Shown here piece after piece: positions 34,467 to 47,073 of a stretch of DNA of 64,000 nt (its first letter is position 1; the number at the start of each line of letters is the position of its first letter). This stretch comes from Sorghum bicolor. Its lineage: Eukaryota > Streptophyta > Magnoliopsida > Poales > Poaceae. Under the pieces are notes generated by a model. That model saw nothing but the letters and a program-made list of their open reading frames with translations, did not search any database and was not told the origin of the DNA. A program made the translations under genes and the position numbers. The stretch is taken from assembly GCF_000003195.3 (NCBI RefSeq), contig NC_012875.2, positions 19,613,656 through 19,677,655 of the forward strand, read 5' to 3'.

Positions 34467-34518
34467 GCCTCTCTAGCTAATAGAGCCATTGGCTCTTTCA
34501 CCGGGCAAAACACGGGGT

Positions 34519-34915
34519 CACCGGACGCTCTTAAAGGGGCACCGGATGCTCAACACCAGCGTCCGGTGCTCCAACATCAGCCGCGTGTCACAGTCTAACG
34601 GTAACCTACAGAGCACCGGACGCTGAGCAGGTTTGCACCGGACGCGACCGGTGCACACCGGACCCATGCGCAGAGAGCTCCGCAAACTCGCAGGGTCACC
34701 GGACGCAAGCCACCGGACGCACCCTGAGCGTCCGGTGCTCACCGGACTCACACCCAGAGAGGGTTGCAAAACGCGCGGACACCAGACTCAGACCACCGGA
34801 CGCTCCAGCTTGCGTCCGGTGCCTAGCGTCCGGTGCCTAACCCTAGCTGAGCCAGGCAGCCTGCACACCGGACGCTCAGACACAGCGTCCGGTGCCTCTG
34901 AGCCAGCGTCCGGTG
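34519..34915. repeat. CCGGAC-motif cluster of LTR3
   Basis: Full-length cluster as in LTR1, about 400 bp, directly upstream of the TATA box in minus orientation. Confidence 0.7.
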
Positions 34916-35521
34916 AGTGTTTTCTCAGCGAGAAACACTCCCGCGACTTCACCAATTTTCCCACCGGCGCAATAGAACATATGCACTTCATTTTCTCGAA
35001 AAGCGCTGAATCCCGCCGAGGAACCCATCCTCTCTCTACTCTTCCAACTCCACCTCCTTCTAAAAGTGTGCCAACACCACAACGTGTGTACCAACAAGTG
35101 CACGTGTGTTAGCATTTTCACAAACATTTTCTTCGAAGGAGTTAAGTTAGCTTACTAGGTTCTAAATGCATGTACATGAATAATGACACCTAGTGGCACT
35201 TGATAACCGCTTAGCCAAAGAATTCCCCTCTTTATAGTACGGCTATCTATCCTAAATGTGATCACACCCTCTATGGTGTCTTGATCACCAAAACCAAAAC
35301 CCTAAGCAATACCTTTGCCTTGATCTCCATAGGGTTTTGTTTTTCTCTTTCTTCTTTTCCAAGTTGAGCACTTGATCATCTTGTGGTCATCACCATCATC
35401 ACCACGATCATCACTTGCTCCATCACTTGGCATGTACCAACCTCATTAAGTCTACACACACTTAGCATAGAGGTTAGTACTAGGGTTTCATCAATTATCC
35501 AAAACCAAACTAGGGCTTTCA

Positions 35522-36052
35522 ATCTCCCCCTTTTTGGTAATTGATGACAACCCTTTTTACAAAGATTTTCAATAAAATTTTCTTGGATTCATGTTGCTTG
35601 CCCAAGCATTTTACCATGTGCAAAGTTTATGGACAAGTTTCATAAACCCAAATTGGTAGCAATTGCTCCCCCTACATATGTGCTAAGAGTTTGGATTTGA
35701 AAGCTTGCACATATGCTTTGAATAGGAAATATAGGAGTCAATTTCTACCAAATGATGCTAAGGTATAAAGAATGGACCTTTGAAGCAGGATACCAATCGG
35801 AGTTGCCAATGTACACCATCCTTAGCACCATTAGTAACTAGACATTCACAAAGACTAGAACACCCCATGAGATCAACATTATAAACAAGGTTCTAGTACC
35901 ACTTGTGAAACAACTTAAAAGTCTAGTTACACTACCTATGCATGCTTGTTCTTCATTTCATCAATCAAACCTATAACTAGCATACGCCATACAAGCAAGG
36001 CAACGGAGAGAAAGCTTCTAAAGCTAATGCAAATGCAAGCAACCATATGTGA
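35522..36052 (-). other. Unit 3 polypurine tract and 3' untranslated region, first part
   Basis: Polypurine tract at 35522-35537. The region is interrupted at 36052 by Tekay-B and resumes at 51660. No supportable ORF. Confidence 0.87.
36048..36052. repeat. Left target-site duplication TGTGA of Tekay-B
   Basis: TGTGA precedes the TGTCACA terminus and recurs at 51655-51659 after the final TTACA. Units 1 and 2 have a single copy in the same sequence context. Confidence 0.93.
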
Positions 36053-39000
36053 TGTCACAGAACCGACCAAATTATAAGAGTTCAAGTTCAGAAACGATCG
36101 TCAAACAATCAAGTTTCTAAACTTGAGCCCATATAATCCCGGTAGTCAATCGAAATCACGAAGGACTTCAAACCAACTCGCAACAAACCAAGATCGTAAT
36201 AGTTCAGCATAAACACAACGAATGTTACATAGTCATTCATTGCCGACGAAGCGGCACCACATCGGAGTCATTAAGTTATTACAACCCAAGTTTGAAGTAG
36301 CGGAAGCAAAATAGTTACACACACTCGTTCACAAGTTTTGTTACTGCCAGAGTCTATACCATCCTTCCAAAAGCATCATAGACGAGAAGAGTAGAGAACC
36401 GTGCCCAACGGTTAGTCCTCATCCCCAGCGGGATGGAGACAGGTCTTGCAGAAACCGTCATAGAAGATATCATCTGCAACAGGTGGGAATAAACCCTGAG
36501 TACGAGGATGTACTCAGCTAGACTTACCCGTCTAGTAAAACACAACAGACACCAAGGATCATGCAAGGCTAAATTTTAAGTGGAGCTGGTTGACTCACCT
36601 TTTGCCAAAAACTTAACTTACAACTAAGTCATTTTAAGAGCATCATATTTATTTATCATCAGCCTACCTCTAGATTGGCACCTGTACTACAACACATCAC
36701 TTGATTATTACAAACAATATTAACCATACCAAAATTCGTCATATGTTCTTCTTGCTATTAACCCTACCGTCATAGGTCAGGAATTTTAACTCACCTGCCT
36801 TTGGACTTACGCCAATGGTCCCCCGCACACCGCACTTCCTCCGGTAGTGCGCACTTTATACTTGCCGGTCTTCCGGCCTGAGTCATACTACTCGGCTTCG
36901 CGGTCGGAACGAGTTATCCGGCCAACTAAGTGTCAGGCATGCGTTCAACATGACAAGAGGACGTACAACGATCGGTCCTTAGCTGCCACAGACGGAGTTA
37001 CTACACACCTGCAAAACTCCGCCCGGCTTAAGTCAATTTAACCAGGTTCCATCCACGATAGCACATATAGACCATCGTGACCCGACACAACCCTATATCG
37101 CGCGGATGACAGAATATCACCCGACTTCTACCGATTAAAGCATAGCTAAGCTGCTACTCGAACCTAACTCTGCAACCAGGGAGGGTTAGTTATCTGGACA
37201 ACGATAGAGTAGAATGTAGCAACAGTTTCATCACAACTCCTATACGTAATGCATCAATAGATATAACGTATTAAGTAAACTTTTCGGAAATAAGGGGAGA
37301 CTTAGAATGCTCCGGGGCTTGCCTTTCACGAACGATGCCGGCTCGTGATTCGGGCACTCAACTTCTTCTTCGGGCTCCTCGAGTCCGGCTTGCTGGACCT
37401 CCACCTCCTGGCTGCCCTCCTGACCTTCGGGATTCGCTTGGAGCTCGAAGGAAACTGCCACGTCCGGTGCACCTATTGCATGCTCGATGAATGAGAAGGT
37501 GCACATGCTACAGATGAATGCTTAATAACACAAGCAACTCACTGGACACTCATTTACGGAGCAAGAGTTATACTAACTCACATGAATAAACAAGTTAACA
37601 TAACCCTAAACCTATCATGGCACTAAAGCAGCAAACGACACAAAACAAGTATGCTCAGTAAATAAATCATAATTATAGATGGACAGGTCCAACAAACATG
37701 AGTAAGGACATTCTGGAAAGCTTATGAAATTGTCTACAATTAATCTTTAATCATGACAGCAAGATTCATACATGAAACTGGTAATTTAAACAAAGTTCCA
37801 GGTTCTGTCCCAGAAAAACAGAGAACACCTATTTCTGGAACCCAGCTTGGAACATCTATAACTTTTAAACTACTTGGCCAAATGACTTCAAATTTAAACC
37901 ACAGCTGGCTCTATAAGTTTAGAACAACTTTGATTTAGACAAGTTTCACAGAAAGTCAAGTTATTATTAAGCAAAGTTAAATTGCTCACTTGCTGTCCTG
38001 AACAGCATTTAACCCTATAGTTAATTATTTAATGACATGATCAAAACACAAACCATGCCAACCATATGAGTCATGAGCACAAACATATTACAAGGTCACC
38101 AGATCATCAGTTGAAAACCCCAAAACAATTACTTAACAAGGCATTTATTAATTAACTTTAGATAAGGCATATTTACAAGATATTAGTTAAAGTGCTCAGA
38201 AAAATCTACAAAAATTACAGAGGCACAAGTATAACATCAGATCGCCACCATAAAATTTTCAGGACCAATACACATGCCAAATTAAAGATATGCATTTAAC
38301 ATGTATCAAGGCATTTATTTCATAAATTCATAGACATGACTTATATAGTGTCAAACAACAGATTTCAGATTATTTATATCTTAGGAATACCATAAACAAG
38401 TTTACCACCAAAATAGAGCACCAGCATAAGCACCAATTATTTTATGTGATTTAATTAAAGAAACAAGCCATATTTCAAACACAAATTACATATCACAACA
38501 ACAGTGCTCCAAAAATCATGAAATAATTATCAGAGCACCCTAATGCCATGCAGAGACCACCATAAAATTTTCAAAGCAAACTAAGCAGTATAACAAGAGA
38601 TATGCATTTATCCAAAAATAACAAGATTAAATCCTTAATAAATAATTTCTCAGAAAACATGATTCATTTTATATTTTTATTAAATACTACCCATCTCAAG
38701 AAACACCACAAAATTTGTTTCACAATTTTTGGATCTCAGAAACAGGAGATATGAATTTTGCAAGAAAGCCAAAAATCAGGATTTTGAATAAAAGAAAAGG
38801 AGGGAAAGAGAGAGTCGCTGACAGTGGGTCCCATCTGTCAGGCTCTTCTTCCTCACGGCCGAGGCGATCTTCGCCGGCGATTTCTCCGCGACGGCGAGGT
38901 CTCCGGCCAAACCCAGGGCATCAACGTGATCCCCGAACCCTAACGACTCGATTGACCCCCACTTTTGCCACGGCGGAGCCACCGAAAGGGGCTCACCGTC

Positions 39001-40403
39001 GGCAATGGCGGCTCGGCGGAGGTGCCCGGCGTTACGCCGGAGCCCTCAGGCCGGTAGAGCGCGACCTAAGGCCTTCTACAGCACCAACGGACTACGGCGA
39101 AGCTTCCTAGGTACGCGGCTTGGCCTGGATCCCCGTGGAAAGCGCTGGCCACGAGAGCACCCAACTCCGGCGGAAGCACGGCGGCGCTGCGCACCGTGTC
39201 CGGCGACGGAGAACCCGGTAGAGCGTCCACCAGGTGGCGCAAAAGCTCGCTAAGGACCTAAGCTACCTCTAGGACCTAACCAAAGATGATGAAAAGCCTC
39301 ACAGCGCTCGGCATTGAGTTCGCCGGAGAAGAAGGTCACGGCGGACCGATTTGGGGGAAGAAGGGAATGTCGGCTCACCGGTGGGTTTCTCGGCGAGTTA
39401 GAGGGTGGAGCTTGGAGAGCAGCTCACAGCGGAGCTTTGGGTGGAGTTTGGTGGACGGAGACGCAGAGAGGAGCGCACACGAGCTCGCCGGAGTGAGCTC
39501 GCGGCGGAGAGCTCGCTGCGGACGAGGTTCAGGCGAAAGAGGGCGAGGCAGAGCGAAGTGGACGCGTCCACTCGCTCGGGGCGTCGCAGTGGAGGTCATG
39601 CACGCGACGGAAGCTGACAAGCGGGGCCAAACGCGGCGTATGGGCGACAAATGGCGACGGAGCTCTGCCGGCGGTCGGCCACGTCGACGAGGTCAGGCCC
39701 GATTCAGAAGAAAGGGTACTCGTCTGACAGAGCCACTTCACCGGCGATTATCTCCCAAACCAGAGCGAATTAGGCGATGGCGTAGTTGACAAACTTGGAG
39801 TACTAGGTGAGATCTACAACTTTGTCAACTAGAGCAAAGGCCAGATCGGCCTGGATTGAAAGATATAGAGTTTCCAAAACCGATCGAGCAAACTGCAAAG
39901 CACCCAGGACTTAGAAAATTTTCTAAGTGTTGAAAACAGCCCCAAATCTGCCTTGTGGGCCACTTTTGAGCTATTTGTGATCATTTTCATGAGATGGCCA
40001 TAAAACAACTTTTGTTCCTTATAAAATTTGCTACAACTTTGCTGTAGGAAGTTCGGACATGCAAACATTTTATGAAACACTTTTTAAAGGCCTAAGCAAA
40101 AGAGGGTCCTAGGGCCTATTTTCATAAGTATGACTTAGAAGCATATTTTGGAAAAGTGACCAACATGAACATTGTTCCCAAGATCAAGTTAAACATAGAT
40201 AAACTAATTACCAAGACATTGAGCACAAACACAAGCATTGTTCACTCAAACATAAGCATAGGAAGCCTATTTAATCAATTTAAACCACATCTTTGCAAAG
40301 AATGACATGTCTCAAGATAGATGATGATCATGGATGCTTTGAATAAATGATGATGCTCATGCCATGCACATGCTTGATGCAACCATAACACTGGGGTGTT
40401 ACA
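36053..40403 (-). repeat. Tekay-B 3' LTR, with a filler-DNA deletion
   Basis: 4351 bp, about 230 bp shorter than its partner. Sixteen unrelated bases at 36759-36774 replace about 235 bp present at 47792-48026, and 12 bp are missing near 36333 between GTTCA repeats. The remainder matches closely. Confidence 0.92.
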
Positions 40404-40446
40404 GCCCTCCCCCCCTTACAAAAATCTCGTCCCGAGATTTGAAAGC
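40404..40446 (-). other. Tekay-B polypurine tract and 3' spacer
   Basis: On the minus strand a G-rich tract (40416-40404) abuts the 3' LTR; the gag-pol stop is 30 bp upstream. Confidence 0.85.
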
Positions 40447-43400
40447 TTATTGATTTTCGAAGAAGGTTTTGTAAACTTCTTTCAAATAATCCTCCGTCTC
40501 CCAAGTGGCATCTTCTTCCCCGTGGTTACTCCACAACACTTTGTAGAGCTTAACCACACGATTACGCGTTTCCCGTTCCTTGCGATCAAGAATCGCCATG
40601 GGTTTCTCCTCATACACCAAATCTGACTTCAACTTGATATCTCGAATTTCCACTCGTTCCTCCGGTACACGAAGGCACTTCTTCAATTGCGATACGTGGA
40701 AGACAGGAAAAATGGCCCGAAGCGCAACTGGGAGTTGAACTTTGTATGCCACATTCCCTTTCTTTTCGAGAATCCGATAAGGTCCCACATAGCGAGGTGC
40801 AAGCTTTCGCTTGACTCCGAACCTTTGTACACCCTTCATCGGAGACACCTTGATGTACACATGGTCACCAACTGAATACTCAATCGGCTTCCTTCTCTTG
40901 TCGGCATAACTTTTCTGACGAGCTTGAGCAGCTTCCAGGTGTTGCTGGATAACACGGATTTTCTGCTCCGCTTCGTTCACGAAATCGATGTCGTAGTATC
41001 TTCGCTCTCCAGCTTCTACCCAATTCAACGGGGTTCGACACTTTCGACCGTACAAGGCTTCAAATGGAGCCATTTTGATACTCTCCTGATAACTGTTGTT
41101 GTAGGAGAACTCAGCTAAAGGCAACCACTTAACCCAAGAACCTTTTGATGAGAGAGCACATGCCCTCAACATATCTTCAAGGATCTGGTTAACTCGTTCA
41201 GTTTGACCTGCTGTTTGGGGATGATAAGCAGAGCTGCGGACCAAGTGAGTACCAATCTGCTCATGAAGACATTCCCAAAAACGAGCAGTGAATTGTGGTC
41301 CATGATCAGATATGATTGTTCGAGGCACACCATACTGGCGAACAATGTGCTCGAAATACAACTCCGCATACTGATGGGGACGATAATCAGTTCGGACTGG
41401 AATGAATCGAGCAACCTTGGTCAAACGATCTATAACCACCCAGATAGAGTCATAACCCTTAACAGAAGTTGGGAGTCCACTGATGAAATCCATGCTGACT
41501 TCTTCCCATTTCCAACCAGGAATTGGCAAGGGTTGAAGCAAACCAGCTTTCATGTGAACAGCCTTCACGCGACAACAATTGTCACAACGAGCGACAAAAG
41601 CAGCTATCTCCTTTTTCATCTTTGTCCACCAAAACAAAGGTTTCAGATCCTGATACATCTTGCTACTACCAGGATGGATAGACATTTTGGATGAATGAGC
41701 TTCAGATAGGATCTGATTTCGCAGCTCGCGGTCTTTTGGGACCACAAGTCGATCCTTGAACCAAAGGATTCCGTTTTCATCAACCCGGAAATGCTTGGTT
41801 TCTTCTTCCTTCATCTTCCTCTTGATATGGTGGATGCCTACATCTGTCCGCTACAGTTCGATGACTCGATTGCGAATGGTACTTTCCAGAGAAATCTGGT
41901 TGAGCACAAGCGGATGCATAAGATGTGACAACAACGGATCTTCCACTTGGATTGAGTGACAGTGCGCTTTCCGACTCAAGGCATCCGCCACCACGTTTGC
42001 CTTGCCCGGATGATAGTGCACTTGGAGATTATAGTCTTTAATCAACTCAAGCCACCTTCGCTGCCGCATGTTCAGTTCTGGTTGAGTGAAGATATACTTG
42101 AGGCTCTTATGATCGGTGTAGATATTACACAGATTACCCAGCAGATAATGCCTCCAGATTTTCAAAGCATGAACAACTGCTGCCAATTCTAAGTCATGAG
42201 TGGGGTAATTGACCTCATGCTTTCGAAGTTGGCGCGAGGCATACGCGATAAAGCGACCTTCCTGCATCAACACACAGCCTAAACCAATGCCTGATGCGTC
42301 ACAAAAGACATCGAAGGGCTTCTCGATGTCAGGTTGAGCTAGGACAGGAGCTGATGTCAACAGTGTTCTCAACTTGTGGAATGCCTCCACACACTCAGGT
42401 GTCCACACAAACTTTTCATCTTTCTGAAGTAGACGAGTCATAGGCTTGGATATTTTGGAGAACTCCGGAATAAATCGACGGTAATACCCAGCCAGACCGA
42501 GAAAACTCCGAACCTCGTGTACCGAAGTTGGAACTTTCCAATCCAGCACCTCTTGCACCTTAGCCGGATCCACCGATATGCCTTCTTCAGATAAGACATG
42601 GCCCAAGAAAGGTACTTTCTTTAGCCAAAACTCGCATTTGCTAAACTTAGCATAAAGCTGATGTTCGCGCAAACGCGACAACACTACCCGCAGATGCTCT
42701 GCATGCTCCTCTTCATTGCAAGAATATACCAAGATATCATCAATGAAGACCACTACAAACTTGTCCAATTCGGGCATGAACACCGAATTCATAAGATACA
42801 TGAAATGAGCAGGTGCATTCGTAAGCCCGAAGGACATGACAAGGTACTCATACAACCCATACCTCGTCGAGAAAGCCGTCTTAGGTATATCTTCGGGACG
42901 GATCTTGATCTGATGGTACCCAGATCGCAAATCAATCTTGGAGAATACCTTAGCTTTAGACAACTGATCAAACAAGATATCAATGCGAGGAAGAGGGTAT
43001 TTGTTCTTGATAGTCACCGCATTTAGGGGACGATAGTCCACACACATGCGCAAAGATTGATCCTTCTTCTTCACAAAGGTAGCCGGACAACCCCAAGGAG
43101 AAGAACTAGGACGAATAAGACCCTTCTGCAACAACTCATTTAGTTGGGTCTTAAGCTCAGCTAATTCATTGGGCGGCATCCTATATGGTCTTCTAGAGAT
43201 AGGAGCGGTGCCTGGAATCAATTCAATTTTAAACTCCACATCCCGATCCGGAGGAAGCCCGGGCAAATCATCAGGAAATACGTCCGGAAACTCACACACC
43301 ACCGGAATATCCTGAATAGCCTTAGATGTAACTGCATTCACAGTGCTACGGATTTAAATATCACGAGGGAGTTGCACTAGAAATGCCTCCTTGGTATTTG

Positions 43401-44811
43401 GGTCTTTCAACATCACTACACGAGTGGTGGTGTCTATAAGAACTCCATTACCACTCATCCACTTCATCCCCAGAATTACATCTATGCCCACACCGGGTAG
43501 AACAACCAGATCAGCAAGAAACTGACGGCCTCCTATCTCCAGAGTTGCCCCCAAAACCACTTGATTGGTGGAAATATCATTTCCCGCAGCACTAATACAA
43601 TAACTGCCCTTATCAAGTGTGATGGTCTTGATGCTATGCTTAGATACAAATTCAGAACTCACAAAAGAATGCGATGCTCCAGAATCAAAAAGCACGAGTG
43701 CATCATGTTGATTGACCAGAAACTCACCAACCGTGACTACCTCACCAGCAGGGATTGCCTCCACAGTTGTGTAATGAACACGCCCCTGACGGACGTTCCC
43801 CTGGTTGCCCTTCTTTGGCGGGTAAGGACAGTTGCTCTGCCAATGCCCGGTCTGATTGCAGTTCCAGCACGGACGGTTGGCAGGTGGAGTCTTGGCATAG
43901 TTGGGACCCGTGTTGCCCCTAGGAAGAGCAATAGAGTACCCCTTGCGGAAACCCGTCTTTGCCTGATTTTTCTTCACCGGAGGGCGGTATCGCTGGTTGG
44001 GGGTTGGAGCACGGAATGGTGGCTTAGCTGCCACTGGAGCCTTGGACTGAGATGACCCAGCACTGGCCTCAAAAGCCCTTTTGCGAGTCTTGGTCGCAGT
44101 GTACACAGTGTTATAGTTCTCTTGGGTGAGAGCATCACTGACAAACTCGTTGAAAGTTGCACACTTAGTGCGGCCCATAGTCTTCAGCAATTTGGGACCC
44201 AAACCCCGCTTGAAACTAGCGATCTTTTTCGTCTCCGTGTTCACAAACTCAGGAGCATACCTAGACAAGTGATTGAAAGCATGCAAATACTCCTTCAGAG
44301 TCTTGTTGCCCTGAGTCAACTGCATGAACTCGGTGTGCTTCATCTCCATAACACCCGGAGGAATGAAATGCCATTTGAAAGCCTCACGGAAAAGATTCCA
44401 ATCAATCACCGTGTCAAGCGTTAGAGCTTCCCGGTACTGATTCCACCAGATGCCTGCCGGTCCTTGCAGTTGGTGAGCTGCATACTCCGCCTTCAAACCT
44501 TCAGTCAACCGAAGTAGGTGAAACTTTTGTTCTACCGTATTCAGCCACTCTTCATCTTGAAGGGGTTCTTCAGCTTCTCTGAAAGGTGGGGGCTTCGTAT
44601 CCATGAAGTCCTTGAAGCTACTGTACTGGTTAGGAGCTGGCCCTTCCTGTGCATTACGGCCACCCTGATTTGCCATACGATTGATGGTTTCAGTGAGCAT
44701 CCTCTGATTTTCCACCATCATTTGCATCAGCTCAGCTGGATTTGGTGGTGGAGGAGGAGGTGGTGGATTCATGTTTGCACGCTGTTCCGCACCCCGGGGG
44801 CCACGAGGCAT
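40447..44811 (-). pseudogene. gag-pol: Tekay-B gag-pol polyprotein with two in-frame stops
   Basis: Same 1454-codon length and domain order as Tekay-A: gag, CCHC knuckle, protease with intact DSGAS, RT with FIDD, RNase H, zinc-finger integrase with D-D-35-E, and a C-terminal chromodomain ending about 45 bp before the LTR. Breaks against Tekay-A are CAA to TAA at 43356-43354 (codon 486, between protease and RT) and CAG to TAG at 41853-41851 (codon 987, between RNase H and integrase). Both are C-to-T changes. The start at 44811 (MPRGPRGAEQ) directly follows a splice acceptor. No length change relative to Tekay-A, so the two stops are the only truncating defects seen. Confidence 0.94.
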
Positions 44812-45167
44812 CTGTAAAGACACAGTCAGTGAGCATTGATGATGACAAGATTTGCCGTAGAAGAACTTATACTCATGCCTGAAAGTATTCGAGAGAATAA
44901 CTTCACAGAAAGGCACAATAATTCAATTCCACAAAACAACATCACCAATCCAACACACGACATAGATATCCGCAATACGCACCACAACGGAAAACATCGG
45001 CATAACATAACGATCATATAGACTGCACATAGGGTCCATAAGGTTATTACACCATCACAATACATGCCATGAGTCAATGTCAAAGTTTCGAATTACAACA
45101 TGGTTACAAAAGCACCACAACCGACTGGCACACAACAAAAGATCCTGCAGCAACTACTCACTACTCC
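44812..45167 (-). other. Spacer between extra ORF and gag in Tekay-B, ending in a splice acceptor
   Basis: 356 bp without a convincing ORF. It ends CTGACTGTGTCTTTACAG at 44812, immediately before the gag ATG, identical to Tekay-A. Confidence 0.6.
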
Positions 45168-46253
45168 CTACACTCCAGGCTCGTCGTCCGAGTCAGCGTC
45201 GAAGATCGCCTCTCCATCCTCGTCGCTAACCGGCTCAAGCTCCTCATCCTCCACGTCCTCGTGTAAAGGTGGTGCAGCCGCTGCTGGTCCATCAACCTCC
45301 ATACCATCATCCTCGGCCACAATCACCTGAGGTCCCACCTCTGGATACACTGGGATAGGGCGAGGAATAGGGTGTAGCAAGTTGTTGAGACGGTGAATCT
45401 CCACAAGACCAGCCTCAATCTGATCCTGTAGATAGTTCTCCCGCTCACGCGACTGAACTCGGTGCATCTCCCATGCTTGGCGCCTGTTCTCCGACACGCG
45501 GAGTGCAGTATCTCTCTCACGGGTGAGCTGCACCAAGCGCTCCTGCAAGGTCTCCTTCTCTCTAGCTAACTGGCTCATCTGATCCTGCTTATGATCTCTC
45601 TCTCTGATGGCTTTCACCCACTGCTGCCTCCGATACTCCGCAATGTCTTCCCAGTCATTGCGGTCCTTCTGAGCTTGCTCCAAGAGCCTAGCTTGCTTGC
45701 GAAACTTGCGAGCACGCTTTTCAGCCTTCCGCTGCATCTCCTGGGCCCTGCGAACAGCCACCATCACCTGTGCATAGGTGCCCTCTCGCTGACTGATCAA
45801 CTTGAGTACAGCCATCATAGCACTCATAGCAGGACTAGAGCTCTCAGCTCTCTCTGCTCTGCCTCGAACCAAAGCACAACCATCAGCCTGTTTCCACTCC
45901 GCGGCTGCTGGGTCAGCACTAGGAATGGAGGCCGCTGGTCCTCCTGTCAGCTCGTCACCACACCTCTGACAGATGTCGAGCAGGATAGTCTGGGCTGCAA
46001 CCTGAGCTGCCTCCCAAGGAGTCTGCCCATCTGAGCTGCACGTCCAGCCTGTCCATGCAGGCTTGTCCCCGTGTGGAGGGACAACTCCCTGCACAGCAAA
46101 CCACTGGATCCCTCCTGTGCTCTCCATCTCCCACCAAGAATACTGAGGTGGCTCAGTATACCCAACAGTCCGTAACACTCTCCAGAGCAGGGTAGGAGTG
46201 CCAAACTCGTGCAAGAAAGTGTCACTGGGACGAGGTGAGGCGGGTGCGTCCAT
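45168..46253 (-). CDS. Extra ORF upstream of gag in Tekay-B: dsRBD-like, coiled-coil, acidic-tail protein
   Basis: 361 residues, intact, same length as the Tekay-A copy. My codon-by-codon reading finds five residue differences (133 G/A, 205 T/A, 248 Y/D, 269 L/R, 332 G/E; Tekay-A first) against about eighteen silent differences. None falls in the dsRBD-like N-terminal segment (17-96). All five are in the linker, coiled coil or acidic tail. The ATG at 46253 sits directly after the acceptor TTTCCACAG (ending 46254). Candidate roles consistent with the domains are RNA or particle binding, or countering host silencing, but nothing in the sequence decides between these. Confidence 0.8.
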   Translation of the reverse strand: MDAPASPRPSDTFLHEFGTPTLLWRVLRTVGYTEPPQYSWWEMESTGGIQWFAVQGVVPPHGDKPAWTGWTCSSDGQTPWEAAQVAAQTILLDICQRCGDELTGGPAASIPSADPAAAEWKQADGCALVRGRAERAESSSPAMSAMMAVLKLISQREGTYAQVMVAVRRAQEMQRKAEKRARKFRKQARLLEQAQKDRNDWEDIAEYRRQQWVKAIRERDHKQDQMSQLAREKETLQERLVQLTRERDTALRVSENRRQAWEMHRVQSRERENYLQDQIEAGLVEIHRLNNLLHPIPRPIPVYPEVGPQVIVAEDDGMEVDGPAAAAPPLHEDVEDEELEPVSDEDGEAIFDADSDDEPGV

Positions 46254-46266
46254 CTGTGGAAAGGAA
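46254..46266 (-). promoter_or_regulatory. 3' splice acceptor directly before the extra ORF ATG, Tekay-B
   Basis: Minus strand ATTCCTTTCCACAG|ATG; a stronger pyrimidine run than in Tekay-A. Confidence 0.55.
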
Positions 46267-46745
46267 TGGGAATACCATGGGTAAAAGAGGATTAGTTGAA
46301 GCAACATTTATTTATTTAAAAAGTGACGAAATTGTAAGGGAAGGAGCAGACAGAATGCATGTATGAATGCAACATGATGCATGCACGAACCGTACGTCCT
46401 CACAAACTTAGAAAATTAATATTCTAACGGATATACGGTGGCATACATTCGTCTCTCGATACGGTAACTATCGGTTTACACGTACGTTGTTAGAGTACCT
46501 GCAGAAAACTTCATTTCAGCCCAACAGTTCCCAATATATCACTCAAGAAAGCAGTAAACTAAGTGCACATTGCTTGGGCATGCCCAACACCCTCAAACAA
46601 TGACACCACAACTACCCGAGAAATTAAATACTCCCCAATTAAGTTTCTTTCGTGGTTCCATGGTTTCGACATGTAGCCACTCCAGAAAACCATCGCGAAC
46701 ACTCCCCTAGACCGCCGTTTGGACGATCATGCTCTCACAGCTCCC

Positions 46746-46754
46746 ACTTACCTG
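46746..46754 (-). promoter_or_regulatory. Consensus 5' splice donor of Tekay-B
   Basis: Minus strand CAG|GTAAGT, intron starting at 46751. It is 498 nt from the extra ORF acceptor (identical to Tekay-A) and 1940 nt from the gag acceptor. Confidence 0.55.
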
Positions 46755-47073
46755 AGCGTAGGTGCGACGTTGCATAATTTAAATCTAGCGACATATGTGG
46801 CTAATTCACATATGAAGGCTACCTCCACCATTAGACCACAGGGTAGCATAGTGCGGTCATCACACATCCATACCTGAGTACTGCCGGAGATGCATAAATA
46901 AAACCCCCCCCAAGTCAGTACTTAAATAGCCACCTAGAGTCCTTATGTGGGCAAGGAGGATTCGACCACTGGCATAACTTGATTACTTATTAAACACCGT
47001 TTTATTTAAAAACTCTTTTGTTTTAAATACACAAACGCTGCATTTATAATGCTGAACTTGCTCCGATGCCAGC

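Larger units (their letters stand above)
33589..35521 (-). repeat. Copia LTR3 (shared by units 2 and 3)
   Basis: 1933 bp with standard termini and no target duplication on either side. It groups with LTR2 at five sites where LTR1 and LTR4 agree with each other. A private change turns CAAGCAAATAGAG into CTAGCTAATAGAG near 34470. Confidence 0.93.
46254..47073 (-). other. Tekay-B primer-binding site and untranslated leader
   Basis: Primer site TGGCATCGGAGCAAG on the minus strand at 47071-47057. The rest has no supportable ORF; it carries the donor at 46746-46754. Confidence 0.8.
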
